Assembly (NCBI RefSeq): GCF_030687715.1
Contig: NZ_CP117445.1
Location: 3,337,501-3,401,500 of the forward strand
Source of the DNA: Pseudomonas sp. FP2196
GTDB lineage: Bacteria; Pseudomonadota; Gammaproteobacteria; Pseudomonadales; Pseudomonadaceae
Length of the DNA stretch: 64,000 nt
Direction: 5' to 3'
The stretch's first letter is position 1. The number at the start of each line of letters is the position of its first letter. The notes beneath the pieces are model-generated. The model saw only the letters and a list, made by a program, of their open reading frames with translations, did no database searches and was not told the origin of the DNA. Both the position numbers and the translations under genes were made by a program. This document shows, in pieces, positions 55,101 through 63,955 of the stretch.

Positions 55101-55661
55101 TTATTTCTTTTCAACATCGGTTTTCAGATGTGGCCAGGCAGCGCGAAGGTATTGAACCATCGACCACAAAGTCAGACCTGCCGACACCATCAGCAAGGCA
55201 TAACCGAGAATCACCCAGAAACTGAAGTCTTTCGGATTGGCCAGCAGAATGACCAGCGCCAGCATCTGCGCAGCGGTTTTCCATTTGCCTAGATTCGATA
55301 CAGCTACATGAGCACGGGCGCCGAGTTCGGCCATCCATTCACGCAATGCCGATACGACAATCTCACGACCGATGATCACGGCAGCCGGCAGCGTGAGCCA
55401 GAGATTGCCGTGTTCTTGCACCAGCAGTACCAGCGCCACCGCAACCATCAGTTTGTCGGCGACCGGATCAAGAAAAGCCCCGAACGGGGTGCTTTGTTCC
55501 AGACGGCGGGCCAGATAACCATCCAGCCAGTCGGTGGCTGCCGCAAAGGCAAACACCGATGCGGAGGCCATATAACTCCACTGGTAAGGCAGATAGAACA
55601 GCAAAATGAAGATGGGAATGAGCAGAACGCGTAGAACGGTAATCAGATTAGGGATATTCAT
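55101..55661 (-). CDS. pgsA: CDP-diacylglycerol-glycerol-3-phosphate 3-phosphatidyltransferase
   Basis: The 186-residue inner-membrane enzyme commits CDP-diacylglycerol to phosphatidylglycerol. It opens '[20 protein letters not shown]' and carries the CDP-alcohol phosphotransferase motif across '[13 protein letters not shown]' and '[18 protein letters not shown]' (Asp-Gly-x2-Ala-Arg-x8-Gly-x3-Asp-x3-Asp). Four hydrophobic segments follow. It lies 32 bases after uvrC, in the gacA-uvrC-pgsA order typical of Pseudomonas, and is followed by tRNAs. The start at 55661 is two codons inside the longest frame. Confidence 0.96.
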   Translation of the reverse strand: MNIPNLITVLRVLLIPIFILLFYLPYQWSYMASASVFAFAAATDWLDGYLARRLEQSTPFGAFLDPVADKLMVAVALVLLVQEHGNLWLTLPAAVIIGREIVVSALREWMAELGARAHVAVSNLGKWKTAAQMLALVILLANPKDFSFWVILGYALLMVSAGLTLWSMVQYLRAAWPHLKTDVEKK

Positions 55662-55693
55662 CGGCACAACTGGCTACGAGGTGAAGGGGCATT

Positions 55694-57517
55694 CTACTCG
55701 CTATGCAGGTTTGCATAAATCGACTCTGCGAGCTTTTTACTGATCCCCGGGGCTTTGGCGATCTCTTCGATGCTTGCACGAGTCAGCTCCTGCAATCCAC
55801 CAAAATGTTTCAACAAGTCGCGACGTCGGGTCGGCCCGACGCCTGCAACGCCTTCCAGTGTGGACGTGCGGCGGGTTTTTCCGCGGCGTGCGCGGTGTCC
55901 GGTAATTGCGAATCGGTGGGCCTCATCGCGGATCTGCTGAATCAAATGCAATGCTGGTGAGTCGCCGCGCAAGGTGAACTCGTGCGCCGCATCATTCAGA
56001 TACAAAGTTTCAAAGCCGGCCTTGCGGGTTGCGCCTTTGGCCACACCGAGCAAGATCAGATCCGGCACTGCCAGCTCATTGAGAACATCACGGGCCATCG
56101 ATAGCTGCCCCTTGCCACCGTCGACCAACAGAATATCCGGTAGCTTGCCCTCGCCGTCCTTGAGCTTACTGAATCGTCGCGTCAGCGCCTGGTGCATGGC
56201 GGCATAGTCGTCGCCTGCCGTGACACCTTCGATGTTATAGCGGCGGTAATCCGACTTGATTGCGCCCTCCGGGCCAAACACCACGCAGGACGCGACTGTC
56301 GCCTCGCCGCTGGAGTGACTGATGTCGTAGCATTCCAGACGCTGTGGCGGCTCATCCAGGTTCAACACCTCAGCCAGTGCATCAAAACGCGCTGCCGTGT
56401 GCTGCCGATTGGCAAGGCGTGCGCCCAACGCCTGTTCCGCATTGGTGACGGCCAATTGCTGCCAGCGCGCGCGGGTGCCGCGCACCCGATGACTGATGGC
56501 CAATTCGCGACCGCGCAGTTCATTAACCGCCTCGATCAGTGTCGGGAAGTCCTCATGCACGACGTTGACGATCAGTTCGCTCGGCAGGTCGCGCTCAGGG
56601 CTGCTGATGAAGTACTGCCCGAGAAAAGCCGCCATGACTTCAGAAACGTCTTCTTCGATCCCGACTTGCGGGAAGAAATTCTTGCTGCCCAGTACGCGTC
56701 CGCCACGGACACTGATCAGATGCACGCAGGCACCGCCCGGGTTGACGAAGGCAGCGATGACGTCAATATCACCCGTGCCCCCTTCCATGCTCTGCTGGTC
56801 CTGCACGCGGCGCAGCAACGCAATCTGATCACGCAACTCGGCGGCGCGCTCGAACTCAAGGTTCACTGCGGCCTCTTCCATCGCCGTGGACAGCTCATTG
56901 GTCAGCGCATGACTGCGCCCTTCAAGAAACATCACCGAGTGGCGCACGTCTTCGGCATAAACATCAGGCTCGACCAGCCCGACGCAAGGTGCCTTGCATC
57001 GCTTGATCTGATATTGCAGACATGGGCGCGTGCGGTTCTTGTAGTAACTGTCTTCACATTGACGAACGAAAAACGTCTTTTGCAGCAAACTCAGGCTTTC
57101 GCGAATGGCGCCGGCACTTGGATAAGGCCCGAAGTATTTGCCCTTGGCCTTTTTGGCCCCGCGATGGATGCTTAAACGCGGGAACTGCCCATCTGACAGA
57201 AAAACATAGGGATAGGATTTGTCGTCGCGGAGCAGGATGTTGTACGGCGGCCGCCATTCCTTGATCAGTGTCTGTTCAAGCAGCAGCGCTTCCGTTTCGT
57301 TGGCGGTGATGGTCGTTTCGACCTGAGCAATGCGACCAACCAATGCAGCCGTTTTCGGCGCCAACCCGGTCTTGCGAAAGTAACTCGCCAAGCGCTTCTT
57401 CAGGTTTTTGGCCTTGCCGACATACAACAGGCGCGCATCGCTGTCGAACATGCGATAGACGCCGGGGCGCCCGCTGACGGTAGACAGGAAGGCGCTGGAA
57501 TCGAATGTTTCAATCAT
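55694..57517 (-). CDS. uvrC: Excinuclease ABC subunit C
   Basis: The 607-residue nuclease makes both incisions in nucleotide excision repair. It has the GIY-YIG domain ('[20 protein letters not shown]'), a UVR segment ('[20 protein letters not shown]'), the RNase-H-like 3' region ('[20 protein letters not shown]') and a C-terminal helix-hairpin-helix pair ('[20 protein letters not shown]'). Length and motifs are normal. It starts two bases after the gacA stop codon and is co-transcribed with it. Confidence 0.97.
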   Translation of the reverse strand: MIETFDSSAFLSTVSGRPGVYRMFDSDARLLYVGKAKNLKKRLASYFRKTGLAPKTAALVGRIAQVETTITANETEALLLEQTLIKEWRPPYNILLRDDKSYPYVFLSDGQFPRLSIHRGAKKAKGKYFGPYPSAGAIRESLSLLQKTFFVRQCEDSYYKNRTRPCLQYQIKRCKAPCVGLVEPDVYAEDVRHSVMFLEGRSHALTNELSTAMEEAAVNLEFERAAELRDQIALLRRVQDQQSMEGGTGDIDVIAAFVNPGGACVHLISVRGGRVLGSKNFFPQVGIEEDVSEVMAAFLGQYFISSPERDLPSELIVNVVHEDFPTLIEAVNELRGRELAISHRVRGTRARWQQLAVTNAEQALGARLANRQHTAARFDALAEVLNLDEPPQRLECYDISHSSGEATVASCVVFGPEGAIKSDYRRYNIEGVTAGDDYAAMHQALTRRFSKLKDGEGKLPDILLVDGGKGQLSMARDVLNELAVPDLILLGVAKGATRKAGFETLYLNDAAHEFTLRGDSPALHLIQQIRDEAHRFAITGHRARRGKTRRTSTLEGVAGVGPTRRRDLLKHFGGLQELTRASIEEIAKAPGISKKLAESIYANLHSE

Positions 57518-57519
57518 GG

Positions 57520-58161
57520 TCAGAGGCTGGCATCAACCATGCCGTGACGAACCGCCAACAGTGTCAACTCGACGTCGCTGCTGATCGAAAGCTTTTCGAA
57601 AATACGGTAGCGATAGGTGTTCACGGTTTTCGGCGACAGGCACAACTTGTCGGAAATGATTTGCACCTTCTGACAGCCGACAATCATCAAAGCGATCTGG
57701 ATTTCACGCTCGGATAAAGCGTCGAAGGGCGAATCGTTGGACGGCTGAAAGGACTTGATCGCCAATTGTTGAGCGATCTGCGGGCTGATATAGCGCTGAC
57801 CGGCAAAGACCAGGCGAATGGCCTGAACCATCTCCGGCAAACCCGCGCCTTTGGTCAGGTAGCCAGCAGCACCTGCCTGCAACAACCGAGTAGGAAAAGG
57901 ATCTTCCTCACACACCGTAACGGCGACCACCTTGATGTCCGGATGACTGCGCAACAGTTTTCGCGTGGCTTCCAGGCCGCCGATGCCGGGCATCTTGACG
58001 TCCATCAACACCACATCGGGCTTCAACTCTCGGGCCTTGATCAGGGATTCTTCCCCGGACTCGGCCTGGCCCACCACCTGCAAGCCATCAATATCGGCCA
58101 GCATCCGTGTAATGCCTGTACGAACGAGATCGTGGTCATCGACCACTAGCACCCTAATCAA
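57520..58161 (-). CDS. gacA: Response regulator GacA
   Basis: The 213-residue NarL/FixJ-type regulator is the partner of the GacS sensor and activates small RNAs (RsmY/Z type) that relieve RsmA/CsrA repression of secondary metabolism. The receiver domain has '[18 protein letters not shown]' with phosphorylatable Asp in '[15 protein letters not shown]' and '[10 protein letters not shown]'. The C-terminal LuxR-type helix-turn-helix has '[14 protein letters not shown]' and '[20 protein letters not shown]'. It is followed by uvrC, as in other gamma-proteobacteria with GacA/UvrY. Confidence 0.97.
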   Translation of the reverse strand: MIRVLVVDDHDLVRTGITRMLADIDGLQVVGQAESGEESLIKARELKPDVVLMDVKMPGIGGLEATRKLLRSHPDIKVVAVTVCEEDPFPTRLLQAGAAGYLTKGAGLPEMVQAIRLVFAGQRYISPQIAQQLAIKSFQPSNDSPFDALSEREIQIALMIVGCQKVQIISDKLCLSPKTVNTYRYRIFEKLSISSDVELTLLAVRHGMVDASL

Positions 58162-58288
58162 GCAGACACCTCGCGATATGGTCTTATTGGGATGCCGGAC
58201 ACCTTAGCAAAAAGTACCGGGCAGACCTAGCGGCAAGCATCATTTAAAAAGTTTCAATTCATCATTGAGGGCATGCCCGCCGTGGGTT

Positions 58289-58732
58289 TCAGAGCACAGG
58301 TGTACCGATATCCAGCTGCATCCGCAGGAAACACTCGTCCTCGCCTTGCACGCGTAGTCCTTTTCTTTCATACAAATGTTTCGCCGGGTTATTTTCAAAC
58401 ACGGTGAGTCGCAAAGCCGGGCGCCTTTGCTGACGAGCCATGCCAATAACCTGATCAATCGCCCAGGAACCTGCACCCTGCCGCTGAAAGGCTTCAGCAA
58501 TCTGCAGCTCACGAACATACAATGCCCGCGCATCTCGGCTGAGACTGAAAAAACCTGTCGGCCTATCATCACGCAATATCAGCCAGTTCTCGCGCGCCAA
58601 CCATGCAACATCGAACGCTTCGTCTTGCCACAACAGGTCATGGTGAATGTAGTAGCCCAGCATGTTCTGACAAGTAAGGTGGCGCGAAAACGCCAGATCC
58701 TCTGTTGTCGCAGGGCGTAGCTGGAATGTCAT
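58289..58732 (-). CDS. GNAT-family N-acetyltransferase
   Basis: The 147-residue protein has a GNAT fold with beta4 'ALYVRELQIAEAFQRQGAGS' containing the acetyl-CoA-binding Gln-x-x-Gly-x-Gly-like segment. It also has 'ALRLTVFENNPAKHLYERKG' as the final signature. The start at 58732 forms ATGA with the stop of the upstream nitrilase-family gene, so translation is coupled. The acetyl acceptor is unknown. Confidence 0.85.
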   Translation of the reverse strand: MTFQLRPATTEDLAFSRHLTCQNMLGYYIHHDLLWQDEAFDVAWLARENWLILRDDRPTGFFSLSRDARALYVRELQIAEAFQRQGAGSWAIDQVIGMARQQRRPALRLTVFENNPAKHLYERKGLRVQGEDECFLRMQLDIGTPVL

Positions 58733-59490
58733 TGAGCCTGTTCCACGTAAATGACTCGCCCCTGCCATGCACCAGCGTCGCGCCGGGCAACCACGAGAAG
58801 ATCACCCGCCCCCGGCGCCGAAGCGATCAGTGAGCCGTCCTCGGACCAAATCGCGCTACGCCCCGCCGACTGCCAGCCGCCGGTAAGGCCACTATGGTTG
58901 GCCATCAGCACCGCCATCGCATGTTGCCGGGCATAACCCTGCAGCACCGCGACGTCTGCGTCGTAGCCTTTCTCACTGATTAACACTCCCGCAGCGTACA
59001 GGTCGGCGCCTTGATCAGCGGCCGCAGCCGCATGGCTGGCATGAGAGAAATCGGCGCAGACCGCCAACGCGACCTTATCGCTACCGATGCTCAGGGGTGA
59101 ACCACCGAACCCAGCGGCGAAGACCCGCTCCTCGCCCGAGTGCAGATGTTGTTTGCTGTACACCCCAAGCGATCCATCGGCGCCCAGTACCAGTGCGCCA
59201 ATCAATACCGCCGAACTGTGTTTCAGCCGAATCGGCATGCCGACCACTGCCGTCACACCCAGTGCGTGCGCCAGATCCCGTAGCGGCTGAAGCACAGCAT
59301 CTTGTGGATCAATGGCCAATGCCGCAGCCACCTCGCCTTCGTAGCCGGTCAGTGACAGCTCAGGAAACACCAGCAACTCCACACCCTGCTCCCCCGCGAC
59401 CTCGATGAAGCACCTATGGCTGGCAATGTTTGCGGCAAGATCGCCGGCAATGGAAGTAGTCTGGGCGGCGGCAATGTTCAATGTCGACAT
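58729..59490 (-). CDS. Carbon-nitrogen hydrolase (nitrilase superfamily)
   Basis: The 253-residue enzyme has the nitrilase catalytic triad: Glu in 'LLVFPELSLTGYEG', Lys in 'GVYSKQHLHSGEERVF' and Cys in 'VALAVCADFSHASH'. The superfamily hydrolyses nitriles, amides or carbamoyl groups; the sequence does not single out a subtype. It is followed by a GNAT acetyltransferase with a four-base overlap, and the two probably work on related compounds. Confidence 0.88.
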   Translation of the reverse strand: MSTLNIAAAQTTSIAGDLAANIASHRCFIEVAGEQGVELLVFPELSLTGYEGEVAAALAIDPQDAVLQPLRDLAHALGVTAVVGMPIRLKHSSAVLIGALVLGADGSLGVYSKQHLHSGEERVFAAGFGGSPLSIGSDKVALAVCADFSHASHAAAAADQGADLYAAGVLISEKGYDADVAVLQGYARQHAMAVLMANHSGLTGGWQSAGRSAIWSEDGSLIASAPGAGDLLVVARRDAGAWQGRVIYVEQAQ

Positions 59491-59643
59491 GATTCAACCT
59501 TGGTCATCAGGCAAAACGCTGAGTGTGTCACAACTCATGCAGCGCTCAAGCGATAGGCATTTGGCTAGCCCCGCTATAGCATTTTCTGATTGCTGAGGCG
59601 TGTCGGCCTCTAGTAAGCTCGGCGCATCCATCGGAGACAGACC

Positions 59644-59772
59644 ATGTTCAACGCCCTCTCACAGCTTCGTACCGCCAGCGCACTGCGCTCGGTTGCGGCT
59701 GCCCGGGCGAATGACGTTTGCGCTCCGGTCAGCTTTTATTTTGGGTATTGGTTTAGCCACTGGCGCGCCTGA
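59644..59772 (+). CDS. Aromatic-rich leader peptide upstream of DAHP synthase
   Basis: A 42-codon frame ends with 'VSFYFGYWFSHWRA', packing three Phe, two Tyr and two Trp codons into ten. The segment is enclosed by an 8-bp hairpin (TTGGGTAT 59741-59748 with ATACCCAA 59772-59779), and a strong terminator follows. This is the arrangement of transcription attenuation: when aromatic tRNAs are charged the ribosome clears the segment and the terminator forms; stalling lets the gene be read. The mix of all three aromatics suggests a general aromatic sensor for the first shikimate enzyme. Confidence 0.85.
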   Translation: MFNALSQLRTASALRSVAAARANDVCAPVSFYFGYWFSHWRA

Positions 59773-59820
59773 TACCCAAACGGCGCCCATAAAAACGGGT
59801 CGCCTACCAGAGATTTCTCA

Positions 59821-59857
59821 ACCCCCGGTCGGCTCCCCGACCGGGGGTTTTGTTTTT
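59821..59857 (+). terminator. Attenuator terminator before DAHP synthase
   Basis: A perfect 12-bp stem (59821-59832 with 59837-59848), tetraloop CTCC, is followed by TTTTGTTTTTT. It is 49 bases after the leader-peptide stop and upstream of the synthase gene, so it is conditional, not the end of a gene. Confidence 0.92.
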
Positions 59858-59908
59858 TCAGGCCCAAACTTTTTCAGCAACACATCAGACTCCTTGAGGA
59901 TTTAAACA

Positions 59909-60061
59909 ATGAACTACGCCACTTATTACCGTTACGACAGCTTTAGTGCCTGGCGATTTAGCAGCCTCCGCTCGGGACAGCCTGCCGCCTCCGATCGGTC
60001 ACCTACAGGTGGCAAACATGCACACGTAGCCAATACGGCCAATTGTCGAACACCCCAGTAG
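59909..60061 (+). CDS. Second short aromatic-rich ORF between attenuator and DAHP synthase
   Basis: A 50-codon frame starts after a strong GAGG and opens 'MNYATYYRYDSFSAWRF': four Tyr, two Phe and one Trp in the first 17 residues. It then continues with an ordinary Ser/Gly-rich sequence. It lies after the attenuator, so it is translated only when transcription continues, and it ends 47 bases before the synthase start. It may be a second stall sensor or a translation coupler. Coding is supported by the ribosome site and aromatic clustering, not by homology. Confidence 0.5.
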   Translation: MNYATYYRYDSFSAWRFSSLRSGQPAASDRSPTGGKHAHVANTANCRTPQ

Positions 60062-60108
60062 GGCCGAGCGCGCGGGAAAAGCCCGCCGCCAGCCCAGGAA
60101 GACCGAAT

Positions 60109-61185
60109 ATGAACTCGTCAGTTTCTGCTCTGCCACTGTCCACCCTCGATTCTGCCAACGAAGCACTGACCGTGCGTCTGCCCAGCTCGTTGCAACTCAA
60201 ACAGCAATTGCCATTGAGCAATGCCTTGAGCCAACGAGTCTCCGCCCACCGCCAAGCGGTTCGCGCGATCCTCAACGGTGAGGACCAGCGCCTGCTGGTA
60301 ATCGTCGGCCCCTGCTCTATCCACGATCCTCAATCCGCCCTTGAATACGCCGGAAAACTCGCCCGTCTGGCAGAAGAAGTCAGCGACGAAATGCTGCTGG
60401 TGATGCGTGCCTACATCGAAAAACCGCGAACTACAGTCGGTTGGAAAGGCTTGGCTTATGACCCGCACCTGGACGGTAGTGATGACATGGCCGCAGGCCT
60501 GACCCTGTCCCGTGGGCTGATGCTGGAAATGATCCGCCTCGGCTTGCCCGTGGCGACCGAATTGTTGCAACCCATGGCGGCTGGCTACTTCGACGACTTG
60601 CTCAGTTGGGTTGCCATTGGCGCACGCACAACCGAATCACAAATCCATCGCGAGATGGCAAGCGGCTTGAACATGCCGGTAGGATTCAAAAATGGCACGG
60701 ACGGCGGCGCGGCCGTGGCTGTCGATGCCATGCGCTCGGCCTCGCACCCGCATCGCCATTTCGGCGTCGACAGCCAAGGACATCCAGCCATCATCCAGAC
60801 GCCAGGAAACCCTGACACCCATCTGGTACTGCGCGGCGGACATAAAGGGCCGAACCATGATCGCGAAAGCATCGCCAGAATTCACGCCGATCTGAACCGA
60901 CTGAAGATCCCGAGCCGAATCATGGTCGATTGCAGCCACGCCAACAGCGGCAAAGATCCATTGCGTCAACCTGACGTTTTCAATGAAGTGCTTGAACAAC
61001 GCTTGCAAGGTGATCGCTCACTGATCGGCATGATGCTGGAGTCTCATTTGTTCGAAGGCTGTCAGCCGCTGAGTGCATCGCTGCGCTACGGCGTTTCGAT
61101 CACTGATGGTTGCCTCGGTTTCAGCGCAACAGAGCGATTGCTGGTCGATGCTGCTCAGCGTCTTGGCGCACACGCCAGACGCTGA
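60109..61185 (+). CDS. 3-deoxy-7-phosphoheptulonate synthase (class I)
   Basis: The 358-residue enzyme joins phosphoenolpyruvate and erythrose 4-phosphate, the first step of the shikimate pathway. Motifs are 'RLLVIVGPCSIHDPQSALEY', 'LLVMRAYIEKPRTTVGWKGL', 'WVAIGARTTESQIHREMASG', 'PVGFKNGTDGGAAVAVDAM', 'LRGGHKGPNHD' and 'MVDCSHANSGKDP', which carry the metal and substrate ligands. It is of the AroF/G/H type, normally feedback-inhibited by one aromatic amino acid, though which cannot be read here. The start at 60109 has AGGAAG upstream. It is controlled by the attenuator just upstream. Confidence 0.95.
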   Translation: MNSSVSALPLSTLDSANEALTVRLPSSLQLKQQLPLSNALSQRVSAHRQAVRAILNGEDQRLLVIVGPCSIHDPQSALEYAGKLARLAEEVSDEMLLVMRAYIEKPRTTVGWKGLAYDPHLDGSDDMAAGLTLSRGLMLEMIRLGLPVATELLQPMAAGYFDDLLSWVAIGARTTESQIHREMASGLNMPVGFKNGTDGGAAVAVDAMRSASHPHRHFGVDSQGHPAIIQTPGNPDTHLVLRGGHKGPNHDRESIARIHADLNRLKIPSRIMVDCSHANSGKDPLRQPDVFNEVLEQRLQGDRSLIGMMLESHLFEGCQPLSASLRYGVSITDGCLGFSATERLLVDAAQRLGAHARR

Positions 61186-61232
61186 TTGCGAGACAGGCCC
61201 TCCGGCTTATTCAAAGTGGAGGGCCGTCAACG

Positions 61233-62318
61233 TTACAGCTTCGCCTCTACCTGCACCCGCGTCACTGCGGACTCCTGACTGACATCGTCCAAACGCTCAA
61301 CCGTGTACGCAACGCGAACGGCAGATCCGTGGTGCTCGAGCCAGAAGCGATGTGGAACGATAAAAATGAGCGGCTTTCCTGCGGTTTCCCGGGTGATTTC
61401 GCGATCATCCCGATGATTGAAAAAGTCTCCGTCACATTTGAGATAAACCAGCTCACCCTCTTGCGCCTGCGCGTTGCCGATCACGACGGTTACGCCATCA
61501 ATCGAGTCCTGCGCAAGCAACACGCCGTCCTCGGCTTCAAGTACGTCGGGGGCGTCCAGTTCGCCACGAAGAAACGGGGTGATGAGAACTCTCGTCGGCT
61601 CGGACTCACGTGCCACTCCATCGGACTGCTCGACTCGGTAGCGTACGGACACCTCGCCACCGAGATTTGCTGCGATGTACTCGGGCGGAACCCAGAAAGA
61701 CAGCAAGTCTGAAACAGCAAAGGTTTCGACCTTCAACCTGTCATGGAACGATACGGACGACGCGTCTGCACACCAGCTCAATGAAACCTGATCGCCTGCG
61801 GCCATTCGTGCGTAGGGCTGGAGAGTGACAAGCGCTCCTTCCACGACCCGCGCCGGATCCAGCGTCCCGCCGATTGCAGCTTCGACGTGCGGGGCAAGCA
61901 ACTGAGGCCTTGAATCTCCGACTGTCAGTTGCAAGCGCGCAGACGATGCAGGTTCGGACAGGGCCGCGCTGACAAGTGTCCAGTAGACCTCGAGTGAACC
62001 GCCATCCAGGGCCGCGACGTGCATGCCTTTGATAACGAAGATGACGTTTTTGCCCACCTGAACTTCGCTGACAAAGCGGACCATTTCGTGCTGATAAACA
62101 AAACCTTCGACATCAAGCCCCTCCCAACTCAACAGCAACTGATCGCCACACGCCATGTTTGCATAAGGTGGGATACGAACGACGACCTTGCCCAGAGCGG
62201 GATCCAGCACGCTCCCCTGCAGAGAATCAAGCGTTGCTGCAGGCAACTGCTGATGTGTCGTCTTCGGGCTGGCGGGGTGGCGCATTCGATAGCAAAACTC
62301 GATTTCATGCATGTTCAT
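61233..62318 (-). CDS. Beta-sandwich repeat protein of unknown function
   Basis: The 361-residue protein consists of about three repeats of 105-110 residues. The unit is seen in 'VLDPALGKVVVRIPPYANMA' followed by 'CGDQLLLSWEG', and again in 'TLDPARVVEGALVTLQPYAR' followed by 'MAAGDQVSLSWCA'; the third is more diverged ('TVVIGNAQAQEGELVYLKCD'). The beta pattern looks immunoglobulin-like, as in large Pseudomonas adhesin-type proteins, but there is no signal peptide. The start at 62318 has GGAG upstream; 62330 is an alternative. Function is unknown. Confidence 0.7.
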   Translation of the reverse strand: MNMHEIEFCYRMRHPASPKTTHQQLPAATLDSLQGSVLDPALGKVVVRIPPYANMACGDQLLLSWEGLDVEGFVYQHEMVRFVSEVQVGKNVIFVIKGMHVAALDGGSLEVYWTLVSAALSEPASSARLQLTVGDSRPQLLAPHVEAAIGGTLDPARVVEGALVTLQPYARMAAGDQVSLSWCADASSVSFHDRLKVETFAVSDLLSFWVPPEYIAANLGGEVSVRYRVEQSDGVARESEPTRVLITPFLRGELDAPDVLEAEDGVLLAQDSIDGVTVVIGNAQAQEGELVYLKCDGDFFNHRDDREITRETAGKPLIFIVPHRFWLEHHGSAVRVAYTVERLDDVSQESAVTRVQVEAKL

Positions 62319-62654
62319 TCGCAACTCCATTCCCTGGATAAAACGCTGTCTTCATGACGGCGTCGACAGCCAACATTGAACGCGATTGCTGGTGTTCTCG
62401 ATATCAGCCCGATACACCGCAGCCATGGCGCAAAAGCTACAAGCTCGGTAGGCAACGAACACTAAATCGACCTTTCCCCAGGCGGAGGACGGCCAGAACT
62501 TCCGATTTGGATTTCGTAAGTATCTGAAAATTCTTACTGCCTCTAGTCCGAATTCAACGGCCAAGTGAAGCCTCTTCGTACTTCTTCAACGAGGTGTGTG
62601 TTTTAGAGTGACCAACAGATTTCCCCGATGAACTTCTGCGAAAAAGGTAAGAAC
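62319..62654. other. Gene-free region between the repeat protein and the lipase
   Basis: These 336 bases separate two divergent genes and must carry both promoters. A 70-codon minus-strand frame (62352-62564) has no ribosome site and its composition does not look coding, so I do not call it. I see no other feature. Confidence 0.45.
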
Positions 62655-63524
62655 ATGCAACGGAGTGCTACAACTCGTTATCCCATCCTGTTGGTACACG
62701 GCCTGTTTGGATTTGAGCGTATCGGCCATTTCGAGCTGTTTCATGACGTCAAGGACGCTCTGAAAACCGCTGACTGCCGAGTGTTCGTTCCACACCTCTC
62801 CGCCACCCACGACAATGAAGTCAGGGGTAAGCAATTGCTGACGCAGATTGACAGTGTCCTGCGGGGCACAGGTGCCAGAAAAGTCAATCTCATCGGGCAC
62901 AGCCAGGGAGCGTTGGCAGCTCGATACGCCGCAGCGCTTGCCCCACACGCCGTGGCCTCAGTGACTTCAGTCAGCGGCCCCAATCATGGCTCGGAATTGG
63001 CTGACTTTTTGCGCAAGGCGCTGGTTCCAGGCCGGCTGCCGGAAGTCGTCGCGCAGAACGTGGCGACGGTGTTTGCCGATTTTCTTTCGTTGCTTAGCGG
63101 CAGTACCACGCTGCCGCAGAATGCATTGGCGGCGCTCAATGCACTGACGACCGAGGGAGTGGGCGACTTCAACGACAGGTTTCCACAGGGATTACCCGGC
63201 ACTTGGGGCGGACACGGTCCCGAACAGGTCAATGGGGTACGTTATTACTCCTGGAGCGGCGTTCTTCCGGCCATTGGGCTAGCAACACTCGACCCGATGC
63301 AGGGAGCCTGCCGGGCGCTGTCGCAATATTTCATGACCGAGGGGGAACAGAATGACGGCTTCGTCGGGCGTTTCAGCTCTCACTTGGGTCAAGTCATCCG
63401 TTCCGACTATCCGCTGGATCACTTGAGCAGCCTGCGCCGTTCCGCCGGCAAGGTAACCGGTCAGTTCGACCCGATAGACCTTTACGTTGAGCATGCTGCG
63501 CGCCTGCGAGCAGTGAATCTCTGA
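62655..63524 (+). CDS. Triacylglycerol lipase (family I.1, P. fragi type)
   Basis: The 289-residue alpha/beta hydrolase opens 'TRYPILLVHGLFGFERIGHF' and has the nucleophile Ser in 'VNLIGHSQGALAARYAAALA', the acid Asp in 'GEQNDGFVGRFSSHLGQVIR' and the His in 'YPLDHLSSLRR'. It aligns throughout with the P. fragi lipase as I recall it. It has no cleavable signal peptide, and no lipase foldase gene follows. The start at 62655 has AAGG upstream; 62628 is less likely. Secretion route is uncertain. Confidence 0.9.
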   Translation: MQRSATTRYPILLVHGLFGFERIGHFELFHDVKDALKTADCRVFVPHLSATHDNEVRGKQLLTQIDSVLRGTGARKVNLIGHSQGALAARYAAALAPHAVASVTSVSGPNHGSELADFLRKALVPGRLPEVVAQNVATVFADFLSLLSGSTTLPQNALAALNALTTEGVGDFNDRFPQGLPGTWGGHGPEQVNGVRYYSWSGVLPAIGLATLDPMQGACRALSQYFMTEGEQNDGFVGRFSSHLGQVIRSDYPLDHLSSLRRSAGKVTGQFDPIDLYVEHAARLRAVNL

Positions 63525-63619
63525 TCAGACCATGACAACCGAACGGAACTTTGCCGAGAATTCGCCCACTGAATCCGGTAGGCTCCGCACTTTATTGAAA
63601 TAGATTGGAGAGTTTTCTC

Positions 63620-63901
63620 ATGGCTAAAGCCACTGCCCGTCACATCCTGGTTTCCGATGAAGCCAAATGCAACGAACTCAAGACCCAGATCGAAGGCGGC
63701 GCTGATTTCGCTGAAGTCGCGAAGGCCAACTCCACTTGCCCGTCCAGCCGTCAGGGTGGTGACTTGGGTTCGTTCGGTCCAGGCCAAATGGTCAAGGAAT
63801 TTGACACCGTGGTATTCAGCGCGCCAATCAACGTCGTGCAAGGCCCGGTAAAAACCCAGTTCGGTTATCACCTGCTGGAAGTCACCAGCCGTCAGGACTG
63901 A
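63620..63901 (+). CDS. ppiC: Parvulin-type peptidyl-prolyl isomerase PpiC
   Basis: The 93-residue protein is a stand-alone parvulin that isomerises prolyl bonds in the cytoplasm. It has 'ATARHILVSDEAKCNELKTQ', 'ADFAEVAKANSTCPSSRQGG', 'LGSFGPGQMVKEFDTVVFSA' and 'VKTQFGYHLLEV', covering the active-site Cys and His residues. The start at 63620 follows GGAG. A terminator closes the gene. Confidence 0.95.
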   Translation: MAKATARHILVSDEAKCNELKTQIEGGADFAEVAKANSTCPSSRQGGDLGSFGPGQMVKEFDTVVFSAPINVVQGPVKTQFGYHLLEVTSRQD

Positions 63902-63920
63902 TCCGTCGCCTGATTGCTGT

Positions 63921-63955
63921 CCAACGGCCCGCCTTCTGGTGGGCCGTTGTGTTTC
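63921..63955 (+). terminator. Terminator of ppiC
   Basis: An 11-bp stem with one G-T pair (63923-63933 with 63938-63948), loop TTCT, is followed by a T-rich tract 20 bases after the stop codon. Confidence 0.75.

Noticed and set aside
62352..62564. 70-codon minus-strand frame between the repeat protein and lipase
   Set aside because: No ribosome site, irregular composition and no family; more likely promoter DNA.
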